Positions 1 through 7,860 of a DNA stretch of 11,687 bases are shown piece by piece. The notes below the pieces were generated by a model. The model was not told the DNA's origin, made no database searches, and worked only from the letters and a program-made list of their open reading frames with translations. The DNA comes from Zancudomyces culisetae (lineage: Eukaryota; Kickxellomycota; Harpellomycetes; Harpellales; Legeriomycetaceae). Made by a program: the position numbers and the translations under genes. The stretch lies in contig LSSK01000983.1 of the NCBI GenBank assembly GCA_001969505.1, positions 1 through 11,687 on the forward strand, in the 5' to 3' direction. The stretch's first letter is position 1. Each line of letters starts with the position of its first letter.

Positions 1-744
1 TTGACTTCCTCTTCCTACTCCTCCAATAGGCTGGAGTGTCATTGGTGGTGTCTCAGCTTCTGGTCCTCGACGCCCTCCTCGCACCCCTCCTAGCTGCCCT
101 CCATATCCTACTGGTGGCCCTCCGCTATACCCGCCATGCACTGCTCCTCCTCCTACATGTGGCCCTGATACCCCATGGCTTCCTGGTGTTGATACTGTTT
201 CTGTATGCTGCGTACTGTTTGCTGGTCCCATTCCCCCGTGCATTCCTCCAATACTCCCTCCGCTCTGTCCCTGAATTCCCTGCCCTGACCGGCTCGACCC
301 TACGTTAAGTCCTGGCATACTCAGCCCCGCCTGTGACGGTGTTCCCTGTGGCGCAAGGAATGGTCCTTGTGGTGCTGGAGGTCCTCCCCTCGCCTCCAGC
401 TCTCTTCTCAATCTATATATTTCCTCCTCATATTGTTGTTTTATCGATTGATACATCCTTTCCAATTCCATTACACTTTGCTGCATCGTTGTCAGCTCCT
501 TGATCTGGTTGTTCACTACTATTTTTTTCATTTATCTCATATCAGCTGTATTCTAATCCTCTCTTTATACTTACTTACCTCGTTGTTCGTACTCATCTTT
601 GTGATATTTAAACAAGGATGCATCTTGCGAAACGCTTTCGAATTCTGCTCTTAGCGATTCCAAAAGTTCTGTTACTCGGTTTGCTCCTGGTGCTGGTACC
701 GAAGCTGCCGGCACCATCTGCCTGTGATTATAAATATTCGACAT
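1..744 (-). CDS. TUP1: Tup1-type transcriptional corepressor, N-terminal part (spliced, runs off left edge)
   Basis: Two exons read on the minus strand: 744-579 (55 codons plus one base) and 515-1 (to the window edge), giving about 227 residues. The start is the first ATG after an in-frame stop at 759-757 and has A at -3. Residues about 22-98 read as the Tup1 N-terminal tetramerisation coiled coil: NRVTELLESLRAEFE near the start, then VMELERMYQSIKQQYEEEI and RLRRELEARG. From memory this aligns without gaps to yeast Tup1 across the exon junction. Residues about 99-227 are a Gly/Pro/Ser-rich linker where yeast and Candida Tup1 are Gln-rich. The WD40 repeats that would close the protein lie beyond position 1. 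In the known family Tup1 forms a tetramer, binds Ssn6/Cyc8 and is brought to promoters by DNA-binding repressors in the nucleus. Family assignment is firm; the exact splice acceptor is ambiguous by one codon. Confidence 0.9.
516..578 (-). other. Spliceosomal intron of TUP1 with tandem acceptor
   Basis: On the minus strand exon 1 ends CAACGAG at 579 and is followed by the donor GTAAGT at 578-573. Reading through meets an in-frame TAA almost at once, so splicing is required. The acceptor is TAGTAG: ending the intron at 516 (63 nt) gives ...EQR-VNNQ..., and ending at 519 (60 nt) gives ...EQR-VVNNQ.... The 63-nt choice keeps the coiled-coil alignment to yeast Tup1 gap-free. A branch-like GCTGAT lies at 546-541, about 26 nt before the acceptor. 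The intron interrupts a codon after its first base (phase 1). Confidence 0.85.
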
Positions 745-746
745 TT

Positions 747-770
747 TTACATCTATCTAGGGTATGTCAT
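747..770 (-). promoter_or_regulatory. Two tiny upstream ORFs just before the TUP1 start
   Basis: On the minus strand ATG at 770-768 opens a five-codon frame (M-T-Y-P-R) closed by TAG at 755-753. The very next bases are ATGTAA (752-747), a start codon followed directly by a stop. The TUP1 ATG begins two bases later at 744. If transcription starts upstream of 770 both lie in the leader and could lower or condition TUP1 translation. The transcription start is not visible, so the role is inference. Confidence 0.45.
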
Positions 771-800
771 TTAAATTTAACGATTTTTCGTTTTTAAAAT

Positions 801-832
801 ATATTTATATTTATATTTATATTTATATTTAT
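801..832 (+). repeat. Hexanucleotide repeat (ATATTT)5 plus AT
   Basis: Five perfect ATATTT units plus two bases. On the TUP1-sense strand the unit reads AAATAT and produces TATAAATA every 6 bp, matching the TATA-box consensus, some 57-88 bp upstream of the TUP1 ATG. It may therefore serve as a TATA region. On the plus strand it also contains overlapping ATTTATATTTA, an exact match to the budding-yeast ARS core, whose relevance in this organism is unknown. Confidence 0.85.
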
Positions 833-857
833 CTTTTTCTTTTTCTTTTTCTTTTTT
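833..857 (+). repeat. Hexanucleotide repeat (CTTTTT)4
   Basis: Four perfect CTTTTT units (C at 833, 839, 845, 851) followed by one more T. It abuts the ATATTT array with no gap and keeps the same 6-bp period, making a compound microsatellite upstream of TUP1. On the TUP1 strand it is an A-rich (AAAAAG)n tract of the kind that tends to exclude nucleosomes. Confidence 0.85.
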
Positions 858-1688
858 AGAAAAACCAATACACGAATTTATTGCTATACTTTGTTTTTGT
901 TTTTTATTTTTTTCTATGAAATCTATTATTTGTAATTTTGTATTACTTTGGTAAATGTTTTTTACGAATATAAAATGAAATATTCCTTCATTTTTACTGT
1001 TTTATGTGTCCTTTAATTTTATATATATTTTTGCATTTAAAAAATGATAAAAAATTAATAAATAAAATTTAATGGTTGAATCAAATTTCCTTTTTTTCAT
1101 TTCTTGGTATTTAAAAAATTATAATAAAAGCTTAATTATCTACCATTATAAAGTATCAAAAATATCAAAAATCAAAATAAATTAAAATTTATTAGCCAGC
1201 TTAAAATATGTATCTTTTATTTTAATATCAATCTAGTGGTACTTTGCCTTTAACAGTATTAATGGTTGTGTATATACTGCCACTCGAGTAATTTTTTTTT
1301 ATTGCATCACAATGGGTAGTATACAGACTAAAACAACCGATTGTTGACGTAATGGTACAATTCTTTTATCCGCATTTTTCGAGTCATTCTCAATTTTCCC
1401 GAATCACAATATAAATCCCAATAACTCAACTCAATGAATGATACATTCTTGTACCAGCTACATTACTCTTTGTTCTGTATTAACGTACATCAAAGCATCT
1501 TCATGTAATGGGCGCAAGATGATTCCACCCAAATCTTATTTATGCCACTACGGATTTTTTTCTCTTGTTTCATTCATTTTACGTCTCTTTTTTTTGTTTT
1601 TTTTTAGCCATCAATCCCACTAATAAAAAAAAACAAACCTACCCCCTCCTCATCTTCTTAGTTTTCTCATCACCCACATTTCTTCCAC

Positions 1689-1709
1689 CTCTTCCCTCTT
1701 CCCTCTTCC
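1689..1709 (+). repeat. (CTCTTCC)3 heptamer repeat in a pyrimidine tract
   Basis: Three perfect copies of CTCTTCC inside a longer run of almost pure C/T at about 1638-1710. The complement is GA-rich on the TUP1-sense strand. Confidence 0.8.
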
Positions 1710-1946
1710 ATATCTCATATTTTTAATTCTGGCTATGTGCGCTATTGAGAAGCCTATGAAAGACCAAGAAATCTAAATAAAACTAAAACTCCAATGAATT
1801 ACATAACCCGTGTCCACTTACCACTGTTTGCATTTTTTTATTTCTCTTTTCTATACTTTGCACATTTTTTATTACTGCTTTTTTTTATTTGGAAATTATG
1901 ATTTTTTTTAAAAGCTAGAACTAAAAATATATATATAAATACAAAC

Positions 1947-1966
1947 TAAATTAAATTAAATTAAAT
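1947..1966 (+). repeat. (TAAAT)4 pentamer repeat
   Basis: Four perfect TAAAT units, followed four bases later by a run of eleven A (1971-1981). Confidence 0.75.
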
Positions 1967-2224
1967 GCGTAAAAAAAAAAATTGCAACTAGGCATACACT
2001 TTTATTATTTTATTTTTTAAAAAATAAAATGAATCACGATTAATTTAGATTATTTTGAACACAAATCACGTAAGCCACTCTACCCAATTTTACCTAATAC
2101 CTCCAGCTCACCTATTTTTGTCCTCCTGTCTTTTATCCGCTTTTTGATATTTGGTAGTTGATATTTGAGCTCTTTACCTCTCCTCTGACTACAACAAAAA
2201 AAAACGTATATTATACATATATAC

Positions 2225-2244
2225 ACATTTACATTTACATTTAC
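2225..2244 (+). repeat. (ACATTT)3 hexamer repeat
   Basis: Three perfect ACATTT units plus AC. It is a second 6-bp periodic array in the spacer, unrelated in sequence to the one at 801-857 except for the shared ATTT. Confidence 0.75.
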
Positions 2245-3081
2245 AAACTGGTGATTATCTAAATCGGGCTAATTTCATTTTTGGCTGAGAATTGTGCAAT
2301 ACTACAAGCGTTGCTTTTGGATAGATCCAATTCATATCACCAGCAAGAATTGCTTTTCCATTGTTCTAATTTGCTGGTTATTTAATTGAGTAACTATGTG
2401 GGTTTAGAATTACGGCAATAAAACCCCTTCATATCAATTTAATACCCAACAGACCCGCACTAGCCAAAAAAAATATTTTGTATCTCCTTTCTTTTTCATT
2501 TTATTATTTTTTTAATTATTTTTTTAATTTATAAAATAGACTGTATATTCCGTTGTAGTGGACAGGTACAATCTTAACCCTTAAAAGTCGGTAGTATATT
2601 ATAATAAAATAAGCCAATTTAGAATTTGTTTTTTTTTTCTCGCAAATTACTTTAAATTCAACCTGAAAACCTCTTCATGAACAAGAATATATCATGTTTT
2701 GCTGGTTTCTTACTACTTTTTTCTTCCATCTTTCCAGATAAAGCACGTTTTTGTTTTTGTTTTCTTTTTTTACTATTTTTTTTACCTTTCATCAGTTTAT
2801 TGTGTCTTTGTACCTGAAATGTCTTTGACCAATTTCCTATGTAAAAAAAAAGGGATTTATTAAGCAAGTACTTGAACTTTTATTAGTAAAAAAAAAGCAT
2901 ACATCCACAATCATTCTTATCATTACACTAAACTCTAGCAAATATATTCATTCTGATCCCATCTACACTCAATTGTATACCTTTTTTTCTTCTTACAAGT
3001 TAGAGTTTTGGGATTACCTAGCCCACCGCTCTCAATTCAATCACTTGACAGTCATTACTATTGAACTATTGTAAAATGCTA

Positions 3082-3109
3082 CCCCCCTCTCCTCCCCTCC
3101 CTTCTTCCC
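3082..3109 (-). other. G-quadruplex motif on the TUP1-sense strand (1)
   Basis: Plus-strand C runs at 3082-3087, 3094-3097, 3099-3101 and 3107-3109 are separated by 6, 1 and 5 bases. The minus strand therefore has four runs of at least three G with loops of 1-7, the usual quadruplex rule. Folding itself is not shown. Confidence 0.55.
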
Positions 3110-3395
3110 TTCTCACGTCCTCTTTCATCCATGACTTTTACAACCTTCATGCTGAAGACCTATTAATTCTTGATGTGTGTATTTTGTGTTCCAGTAATGG
3201 ATGTATTGTATTGGGTATCTCTCAACAAACAACTCTAACAAGAGCTTGGACAGACAAAGCCTGTCATCTATTATGTACCAAGTATCAATCATAAATATCA
3301 ATACCATTGAGAATTTGTGAGGTTTACATTAAGCCAAACATTTTTCCCAACATTCACATAATTAAGAAAACATGTCGAGTATCCATTCGCACTTT

Positions 3396-3420
3396 CCCTT
3401 TCTTCCCTCTACCCCGCCCC
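3396..3420 (-). other. G-quadruplex motif on the TUP1-sense strand (2), with GCGGGG core
   Basis: Plus-strand C runs at 3396-3398, 3405-3407, 3412-3415 and 3417-3420 are separated by 6, 4 and 1 bases, again meeting the quadruplex rule on the minus strand. The most G-rich end reads GGGGCGGGG and contains GCGGGG, which fits the SYGGGG core of Mig1/CreA zinc-finger repressors. In yeast those proteins recruit Tup1, so feedback on TUP1 is conceivable but is inference. Confidence 0.5.
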
Positions 3421-4035
3421 TTTTCTTTAAAGGTACCGTAAAATTGAAAAATTAAAATCATAATAATGACCATAGGGAAACATAAGGTCGATGCTCATAT
3501 TTTGGCGAGGAAAAAAAAATTAGAAGAAAAAGAAGGATGGTGAGAAGATTGTTATTTCTAGTACTATTGTCCCACGGATTCCCTTCTATACACATGTTGA
3601 TTCAGCTTTCAACATACTCAATAATTCGACCCCTTCTCCCTCAAATAACACTACATAAACAACACTTCTTCACTTAAACCTATTCTATTTTTTAATTGTT
3701 TGTGCTTTTTAATAAACTAGTATTACAATATAAATTAGCAATTAATAAACAAATAACAGAGTAATGTGAATCGATTAACTCGCTATTCATAGTTGTTCTT
3801 GTTAATTTGAATGGTATATTGGTAACAGATTCCTGCATCAAAGTATAGAGTGTGAAAGTATGAAAGGATGTCTAGTTAGGCCATCCGAAAGTATTGAAAC
3901 ATCACTACACCAATCAACTAAACTATGATAATAATAAAAAAAGATTGTGGACTTGTATATTGGTTATGTGCAATGTTGAACTCTGAATCAAAATTTTAAA
4001 TACATGTATAAATATATACATATCGTTAACTGAGC

Positions 4036-4055
4036 TACCAACTAGCTTGTTGGTA
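4036..4055. repeat. Inverted repeat TACCAAC / GTTGGTA
   Basis: Perfect 7-bp arms at 4036-4042 and 4049-4055 around a 6-base loop. A further ATTGGTAG at 4063-4070 repeats the arm motif. The stretch on the minus strand contains TAGCTCAGTT, resembling a tRNA D-arm, but no cloverleaf follows. Confidence 0.6.
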
Positions 4056-4112
4056 CTTGGTTATTGGTAGAAACTCAAGACTATATATCCTACTGAAAAA
4101 TAAAATAAAATA

Positions 4113-4131
4113 TAATGTAATGTAATGTAAT
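4113..4131 (+). repeat. (TAATG)3 plus TAAT pentamer repeat
   Basis: Three perfect TAATG units and a partial fourth, preceded by an AAAAT-type run. Confidence 0.7.
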
Positions 4132-4360
4132 ACAGAGAACACCGGCATTTTCACCAACTATTTACTTATTTACCTAACAACAGTGACATGTAATTCCCTT
4201 TTGTTATTGGTTTTACATCATATTCGACCGGGCTACCAACTCAACACTATCCAGACAGCATTTCAATGTAATTAAGTGTATACAAGAGCTGGCCTGCCAA
4301 AATGTATATATGTATGTAGCTGGAATGTTTGTTTGAATAACGCTACAACTATTTCAGTGG

Positions 4361-4396
4361 GGTTGGTTTTACAAAACACTCTTTGAAGAACCAACC
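4361..4396. repeat. Inverted repeat GGTTGGTT / AACCAACC
   Basis: Perfect 8-bp arms at 4361-4368 and 4389-4396 around a 20-base loop. No coding frame or RNA family is recognised around it. Confidence 0.6.
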
Positions 4397-4552
4397 TGTA
4401 CTTGTGCGCCTCAGTAACCCAGTCCTTTAAAACCCCGCTTATCCAATAAATCACACCTTGCTATGCCACAGGAAAAATCGGTACAATAACAGCTTTTTTC
4501 CTTTCATTTACAATCCTAGGAAACATCAGTTATCTTTTTGATAGGGAGGATG

Positions 4553-4577
4553 TGGTGGTATTTTTAGATAACCACCA
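4553..4577. repeat. Inverted repeat TGGTGGT / ACCACCA
   Basis: Perfect 7-bp arms at 4553-4559 and 4571-4577 with a short AT-rich loop. It follows a T-run and a GGGAGGATGTGG stretch. It could be a hairpin in a transcript, but no transcript is known here. Confidence 0.6.
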
Positions 4578-5220
4578 AAATTTTCGTAAAAGACATTTTT
4601 TTAATCACTTTTTGGGTTCTAAAAACCATTACTTTTCTAAAAATAATGTACACATATAATAGACATACACACACAAATAAAAAACAGCTGACTCTTGATT
4701 AGAAAAAAGAACGCGGAATTATCAATATTTAACCAACATTCTAATACATTAGATTCAAATACTTGTGTTTAAGAGATGAGGAGTTTATTTAAGATACAAA
4801 CGGCTACTTAAACTTTAAACCAGTGGGAGTTCGAAACCATATAGTTGAGCTTCGGAAAAATCACCCTCCTTCTCTCTCCCCCTTCTTTCTCTTCTCCCCT
4901 TGAACTTGTGTTCCAAGATAAAAGTTGATGTATTGCAAAACGTAAAATCACTAGATATTTATCCATCAACATAAACAAAACTTTTTGCATTCGTGCTGAT
5001 TATTTATTTAGCATTGCTTTATTGCATATATTTTGAAATATATCCAGGCACTAAAAACATCCTGGAAAAAAAATCTCAACTATGAAACAATCATGCTGGG
5101 TATGAAAAAAGAGACGTTTTTCTCGTAAACCAACAAAAATGAGAGACCCTTTTTCCACTGCTAATAGAAGTTAATACTTACAATTACGCGTACAGACTCC
5201 AAATGATTGGTAGATATGTT

Positions 5221-5460
5221 AGGTTGTAAGTCAGGGGATAAGCTGGCTATCTTGAGTTCGTGTAACATTATGTGCCTGTTGTCAAAGGTGATACAAGAGG
5301 TACTTATCCAATGGTTGGTTGGTGGATATTTCAACTATCTGCTCCAGTTTTGCTAAGACGATCCGCTCCACTGTTAACCAGAAATGGCAATATAAACATA
5401 GAGCCGAATTCCTATAGAGCCCAAGCCCATGTTGCCGTGTATTACCACAGTTTTAATATT
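5221..5460. other. GC-richer island without a proper gene
   Basis: I count 100 G/C in 240 bases (about 42%), close to the coding regions, against 15/60 (25%) at 4981-5040. On the minus strand 5452-5282 is open for 56 codons between stops but has no ATG; it reads mixed-composition text such as ALCLYCHFWLTVERIV followed by an amphipathic LAKLEQIVEIS. A plus-strand frame over the same DNA would need a GTG start. I recognise neither protein. It could be a decayed or spliced exon, or an unrecognised noncoding RNA. Confidence 0.4.
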
Positions 5461-6202
5461 TAGTACACTAGCCAGCAAACGCCCATTAGTAATCGTCATT
5501 TAGCATATGGCGTAGATCCTAGCTAATAAAAATGAAAACCCATAGAGATGTACATCTGTTTCGAAACTGTTACAAACATAGGAGCACTTAGCAAAGCTGA
5601 ATAACCACAACATATTGGTTTAAAAAAATCAATGAGCAGAAGTGATACGTTCATAACAAATATGAAACAGGTATATTATGTAATAAATTTTCCTACATGA
5701 TACAGACAGACCTAGGATCGTCCAGCTGCGGACTATAACTATATTCAAGATGAGAAATAATAATCTCACTGACCTATTACATCTCTCATCAACATCTACA
5801 CAAAATTTTGCAAAAATAAATTGTAGCAAATCCTATCTTTTCCTTCATTTATTTTTTGTTTCAACTTCTCGATCCAATATGACTGTTTTTCAGGAATTCA
5901 GCGAAACAATCGAAATGGCATAGTAATGCCACTTATTTTATCTGTGTCGAAAAAAAGCCAGCATTTTAATACATTTGCTTACAAACTTCATTTTCCAGTT
6001 ATATTCAAACTCACACCACAACATTTCCATAATGAATCATATTTTATAGCAAGCTTTCATGAGCACTATTCCAAGTCAAAATATCACATTTCGGATCACA
6101 GGCTAGTTGAGTGGAGAAAGTTTCTTTTTTTGTTGCCGTTTCTACTCTTGACTTTTGCTCCTTGGTTTTGACTTTTTCATACTTGCTCTTTGTCCAGTGA
6201 TG
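5461..6202. other. Spacer upstream of the peptidase gene
   Basis: Mixed AT-rich sequence. An 81-codon plus-strand frame from ATG 5926 to TGA 6171 ends in a hydrophobic segment, but it has no recognisable domain and stops just before the TATA box of the next gene, so I treat it as chance. No RNA gene seen. Confidence 0.5.
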
Positions 6203-6210
6203 TATATAAA
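6203..6210 (+). promoter_or_regulatory. TATA box of the M28 peptidase gene
   Basis: TATATAAA, followed by GG, fits the TATA consensus and lies 193 bp before the ATG at 6403. The sequence between about 6240 and 6402 contains no upstream ATG, consistent with an unobstructed leader. Confidence 0.65.
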
Positions 6211-6402
6211 GGTGGTGAAAACGCCGCCACCTTGCCTCAGTTAAAAAGTCTTTTTGTTTTAATAGAATTCGCAACTTGTTTGAGTATATTAGTGCGTTGT
6301 TTTTTTATAGTGATAGTTATAATATTACACAGTAATCAGGCTGTTACGTCTTAAATTATAAATTAAATTATTATTGTCTGTTAGAGTATTTTAGTACAAA
6401 AA

Positions 6403-7860
6403 ATGAAGGTATCAATCATTGGTCTTGCTACTTCGCTACTTGCATCAAGTGTAGCTGCAGCTCCCGGATGTGCTGGAAACATTAGCACAGGCTCTTTCGA
6501 TATGGCTAGAAAGCTTGTCGAATTTGCTTTTAATGTTAATGATACCTCCGTGTGGGATGAACTTGCTGAAATGACAGATCTGTATGGAAACAGAATGACA
6601 GCTTCAGTACAATATGCACGCTCTGCCGATTGGGTTATGCGAGATGTCAAGAATTATCCTAGTATTACCGCATGGACCGAAAACGTACCTGTTGATTACT
6701 GGAAACGTGGTACAGAATCCGTCCACCTGTATGTCCCAACACGCGAAGATCCGATGGTAAGCCTTCCAATGCTCGGACTTGGTCAATCAGTGGGAACAGG
6801 TCCTGGTGGAATCGAAGCAAATGTGATCCCAGTCAGTTCATTCGAAGAGCTTGAGAAGCTCGGCAATGCTACAATTGCTGGAAACATAGTTTTGTATAAC
6901 GCAGACTTTGTCAGCTACGGTGATAACAGCAAATACAGATTTTACGGAGCCCAGAAGGCAGAAGCATACGGAGCTGTTGGTGCATTGGTCCAATCTATTA
7001 CTGGATACTCATTGGTGACACCACATACAGGAACAATGGATCCCTCTGGAATTCCAGCTGCAGCTATTTCTGTTGAAGATTCCAAATTGATTACCAGAAT
7101 GTACAATCGACACCAACAAGCCAAGGCCAACCCAAGCATGCACAACGCAGATCTCTTCGTGGCACCAAAGGTCAAGTTGGTTATGAATGCACAAAATCAT
7201 GTAAACCACACCATGCAGCCCAACATTATCATGGATATTAAGGGTTCTGAGAAGCCAGAAGAAATTGTGATTATTAGTGGACACTTTGATTCATGGGATG
7301 TCGGAGTTGGTGCTATGGATGACGGAGCAGGTGCATTCTGCTCATATGGCGCTCTTAAAATGATTTCAAGATTGCCAAGAAGACCAAAGCGCACAGTCAG
7401 AGTTGTTATGTGGAACAATGAAGAGTCTTTCAGCCGTGGTGCTGATGGCTACTTTGAGGCCCACAAGAACGAGCTTGATAATCACGTTTTCGCCATGGAA
7501 TCTGATATTGGAAACTTTGAGCCATGGGGTATGCAAGTTAATGCACCTCAAGAATATGTTGACAAACTTAGTGCCTATGGTCAGCTTCTACTTCCATCCA
7601 TTGGAGGAGGTAATGTTACTCGCGTCGATGATGAGCCTGCTGTAGACATATCGCCTTTGTGTAGCTATGGAATTCCATGTGGTGGGTTCGAGCCAGTTGA
7701 CAAGTACTCACATGCTCCTCCATTGAGCCCAGCCGGATATGAAGGATACTTCCGCTTCCATCACACCGATGCAGACAGAATGGATGCCTTGGACAAACAC
7801 CAGCTTAGACGCAATGCTGCTGCCATGGCTGTATGGGCATATGTTATTGCCGACGAATAA
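6403..7860 (+). CDS. Secreted M28 metallopeptidase, carboxypeptidase Q (PGCP) type
   Basis: 485 residues, intronless; human CPQ is 472. Residues 1-20 are a signal peptide (basic K2, hydrophobic core, SVAAA before a likely cut). The middle part (about 120-265) carries LGLGQSVGTGPGG, VLYNADFVSYG and TPHTG, matching the CPQ protease-associated insert. The dizinc site is complete by comparison with the family: H294 in GHFDSWD, bridging D306 in GAMDDGAG, catalytic E340 and metal E341 in NNEES, D368 in MESD and H454 in FHHTDAD. The segment after E341 is SFSRGADGY where human CPQ has QGGVGA. Possible N-glycosylation sites are N26, N46, N155, N268 and N404. The family cleaves dipeptides or N-terminal residues in secretory, lysosomal or extracellular compartments; the substrate here is unknown. 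The start has A at -3 and is the only one giving a signal peptide. TATA at 6203 precedes it, and AATAAA overlaps the stop. Confidence 0.93.
   Translation: MKVSIIGLATSLLASSVAAAPGCAGNISTGSFDMARKLVEFAFNVNDTSVWDELAEMTDLYGNRMTASVQYARSADWVMRDVKNYPSITAWTENVPVDYWKRGTESVHLYVPTREDPMVSLPMLGLGQSVGTGPGGIEANVIPVSSFEELEKLGNATIAGNIVLYNADFVSYGDNSKYRFYGAQKAEAYGAVGALVQSITGYSLVTPHTGTMDPSGIPAAAISVEDSKLITRMYNRHQQAKANPSMHNADLFVAPKVKLVMNAQNHVNHTMQPNIIMDIKGSEKPEEIVIISGHFDSWDVGVGAMDDGAGAFCSYGALKMISRLPRRPKRTVRVVMWNNEESFSRGADGYFEAHKNELDNHVFAMESDIGNFEPWGMQVNAPQEYVDKLSAYGQLLLPSIGGGNVTRVDDEPAVDISPLCSYGIPCGGFEPVDKYSHAPPLSPAGYEGYFRFHHTDADRMDALDKHQLRRNAAAMAVWAYVIADE

Larger units (their letters stand above)
745..1620. other. 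AT-rich TUP1-proximal spacer without a gene
   Basis: Strongly AT-rich; for example 1021-1080 has only 6 G/C in 60 bases. Apart from the leader and the two hexamer arrays I see mainly A and T runs. From about 1210 the composition becomes more mixed (ACTCGAG at 1282-1288, mixed-base text at 1300-1540), but no coding frame of interest, tRNA or known RNA is visible. The reading frame starting near 1438 is short and ends in a T-run translation, so I do not call it a gene. It most likely holds the TUP1 promoter. Confidence 0.6.
1621..3060. other. Gene-free spacer with a pyrimidine tract, short repeats and T-rich runs
   Basis: Contains a C/T-rich tract at about 1638-1710, A/T-rich sequence at 1850-2060, pentamer and hexamer micro-repeats, and mixed sequence at 2060-2460. 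T-rich text follows at 2460-2860; on the minus strand this gives a 69-codon Lys-rich frame that looks like translated low-complexity DNA. No recognisable protein or RNA gene. A very short frame at 1735-1776 (13 codons from ATG) follows the pyrimidine tract but has nothing else in its favour. Confidence 0.55.
3061..5220. other. Gene-free spacer with C-rich tracts and hairpins
   Basis: Holds pyrimidine tracts at about 3079-3130, 3391-3428, 3630-3642 and 4861-4900, a pentamer repeat at 4113-4131, and several GT/AC-type inverted repeats between 4030 and 4580. Frames here are short, lack recognisable motifs, and several overlap the C-rich tracts. I see no tRNA with a complete cloverleaf and no known snRNA signature. 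Confidence 0.55.

Noticed and set aside
36-654. Plus-strand Leu-rich frames at 36-308 and 367-654
   Set aside because: They are the antisense of TUP1 exons and intron. The minus-strand reading gives the recognisable coiled coil.
2658-2867. Lys-rich 69-residue minus-strand frame (KGKKNSKKRKQKQKR)
   Set aside because: The Lys run is the complement of T-rich low-complexity DNA. The upstream part reads a T-run as FFF, and joining across the intron-like signals at 2837-2902 gives an early stop in the available phase.
3061-3307. Short overlapping frames on both strands
   Set aside because: They translate the C-rich tract and its flank; no conserved motif and no supporting signals.
3965-4062. tRNA-like D-arm TAGCTCAGTT on the minus strand
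   Set aside because: The expected T-arm about 40 nt later is only GAGTTCAACATT, and the acceptor ends do not pair. No cloverleaf can be drawn.
4820-4845. B-box-like AGTTCGAAACC on the plus strand
   Set aside because: Flanks do not form a T-stem and there is no A box at the right distance upstream.
5272-5463. 63-residue plus-strand frame in the GC island
   Set aside because: Needs a GTG start, not expected in a fungal nuclear gene, and resembles nothing known.
5926-6171. 81-residue plus-strand frame with a hydrophobic end
   Set aside because: ATG start and possible membrane tail, but no recognisable family or promoter; it ends 31 bp before the TATA box of the peptidase gene. Chance is the simpler reading.
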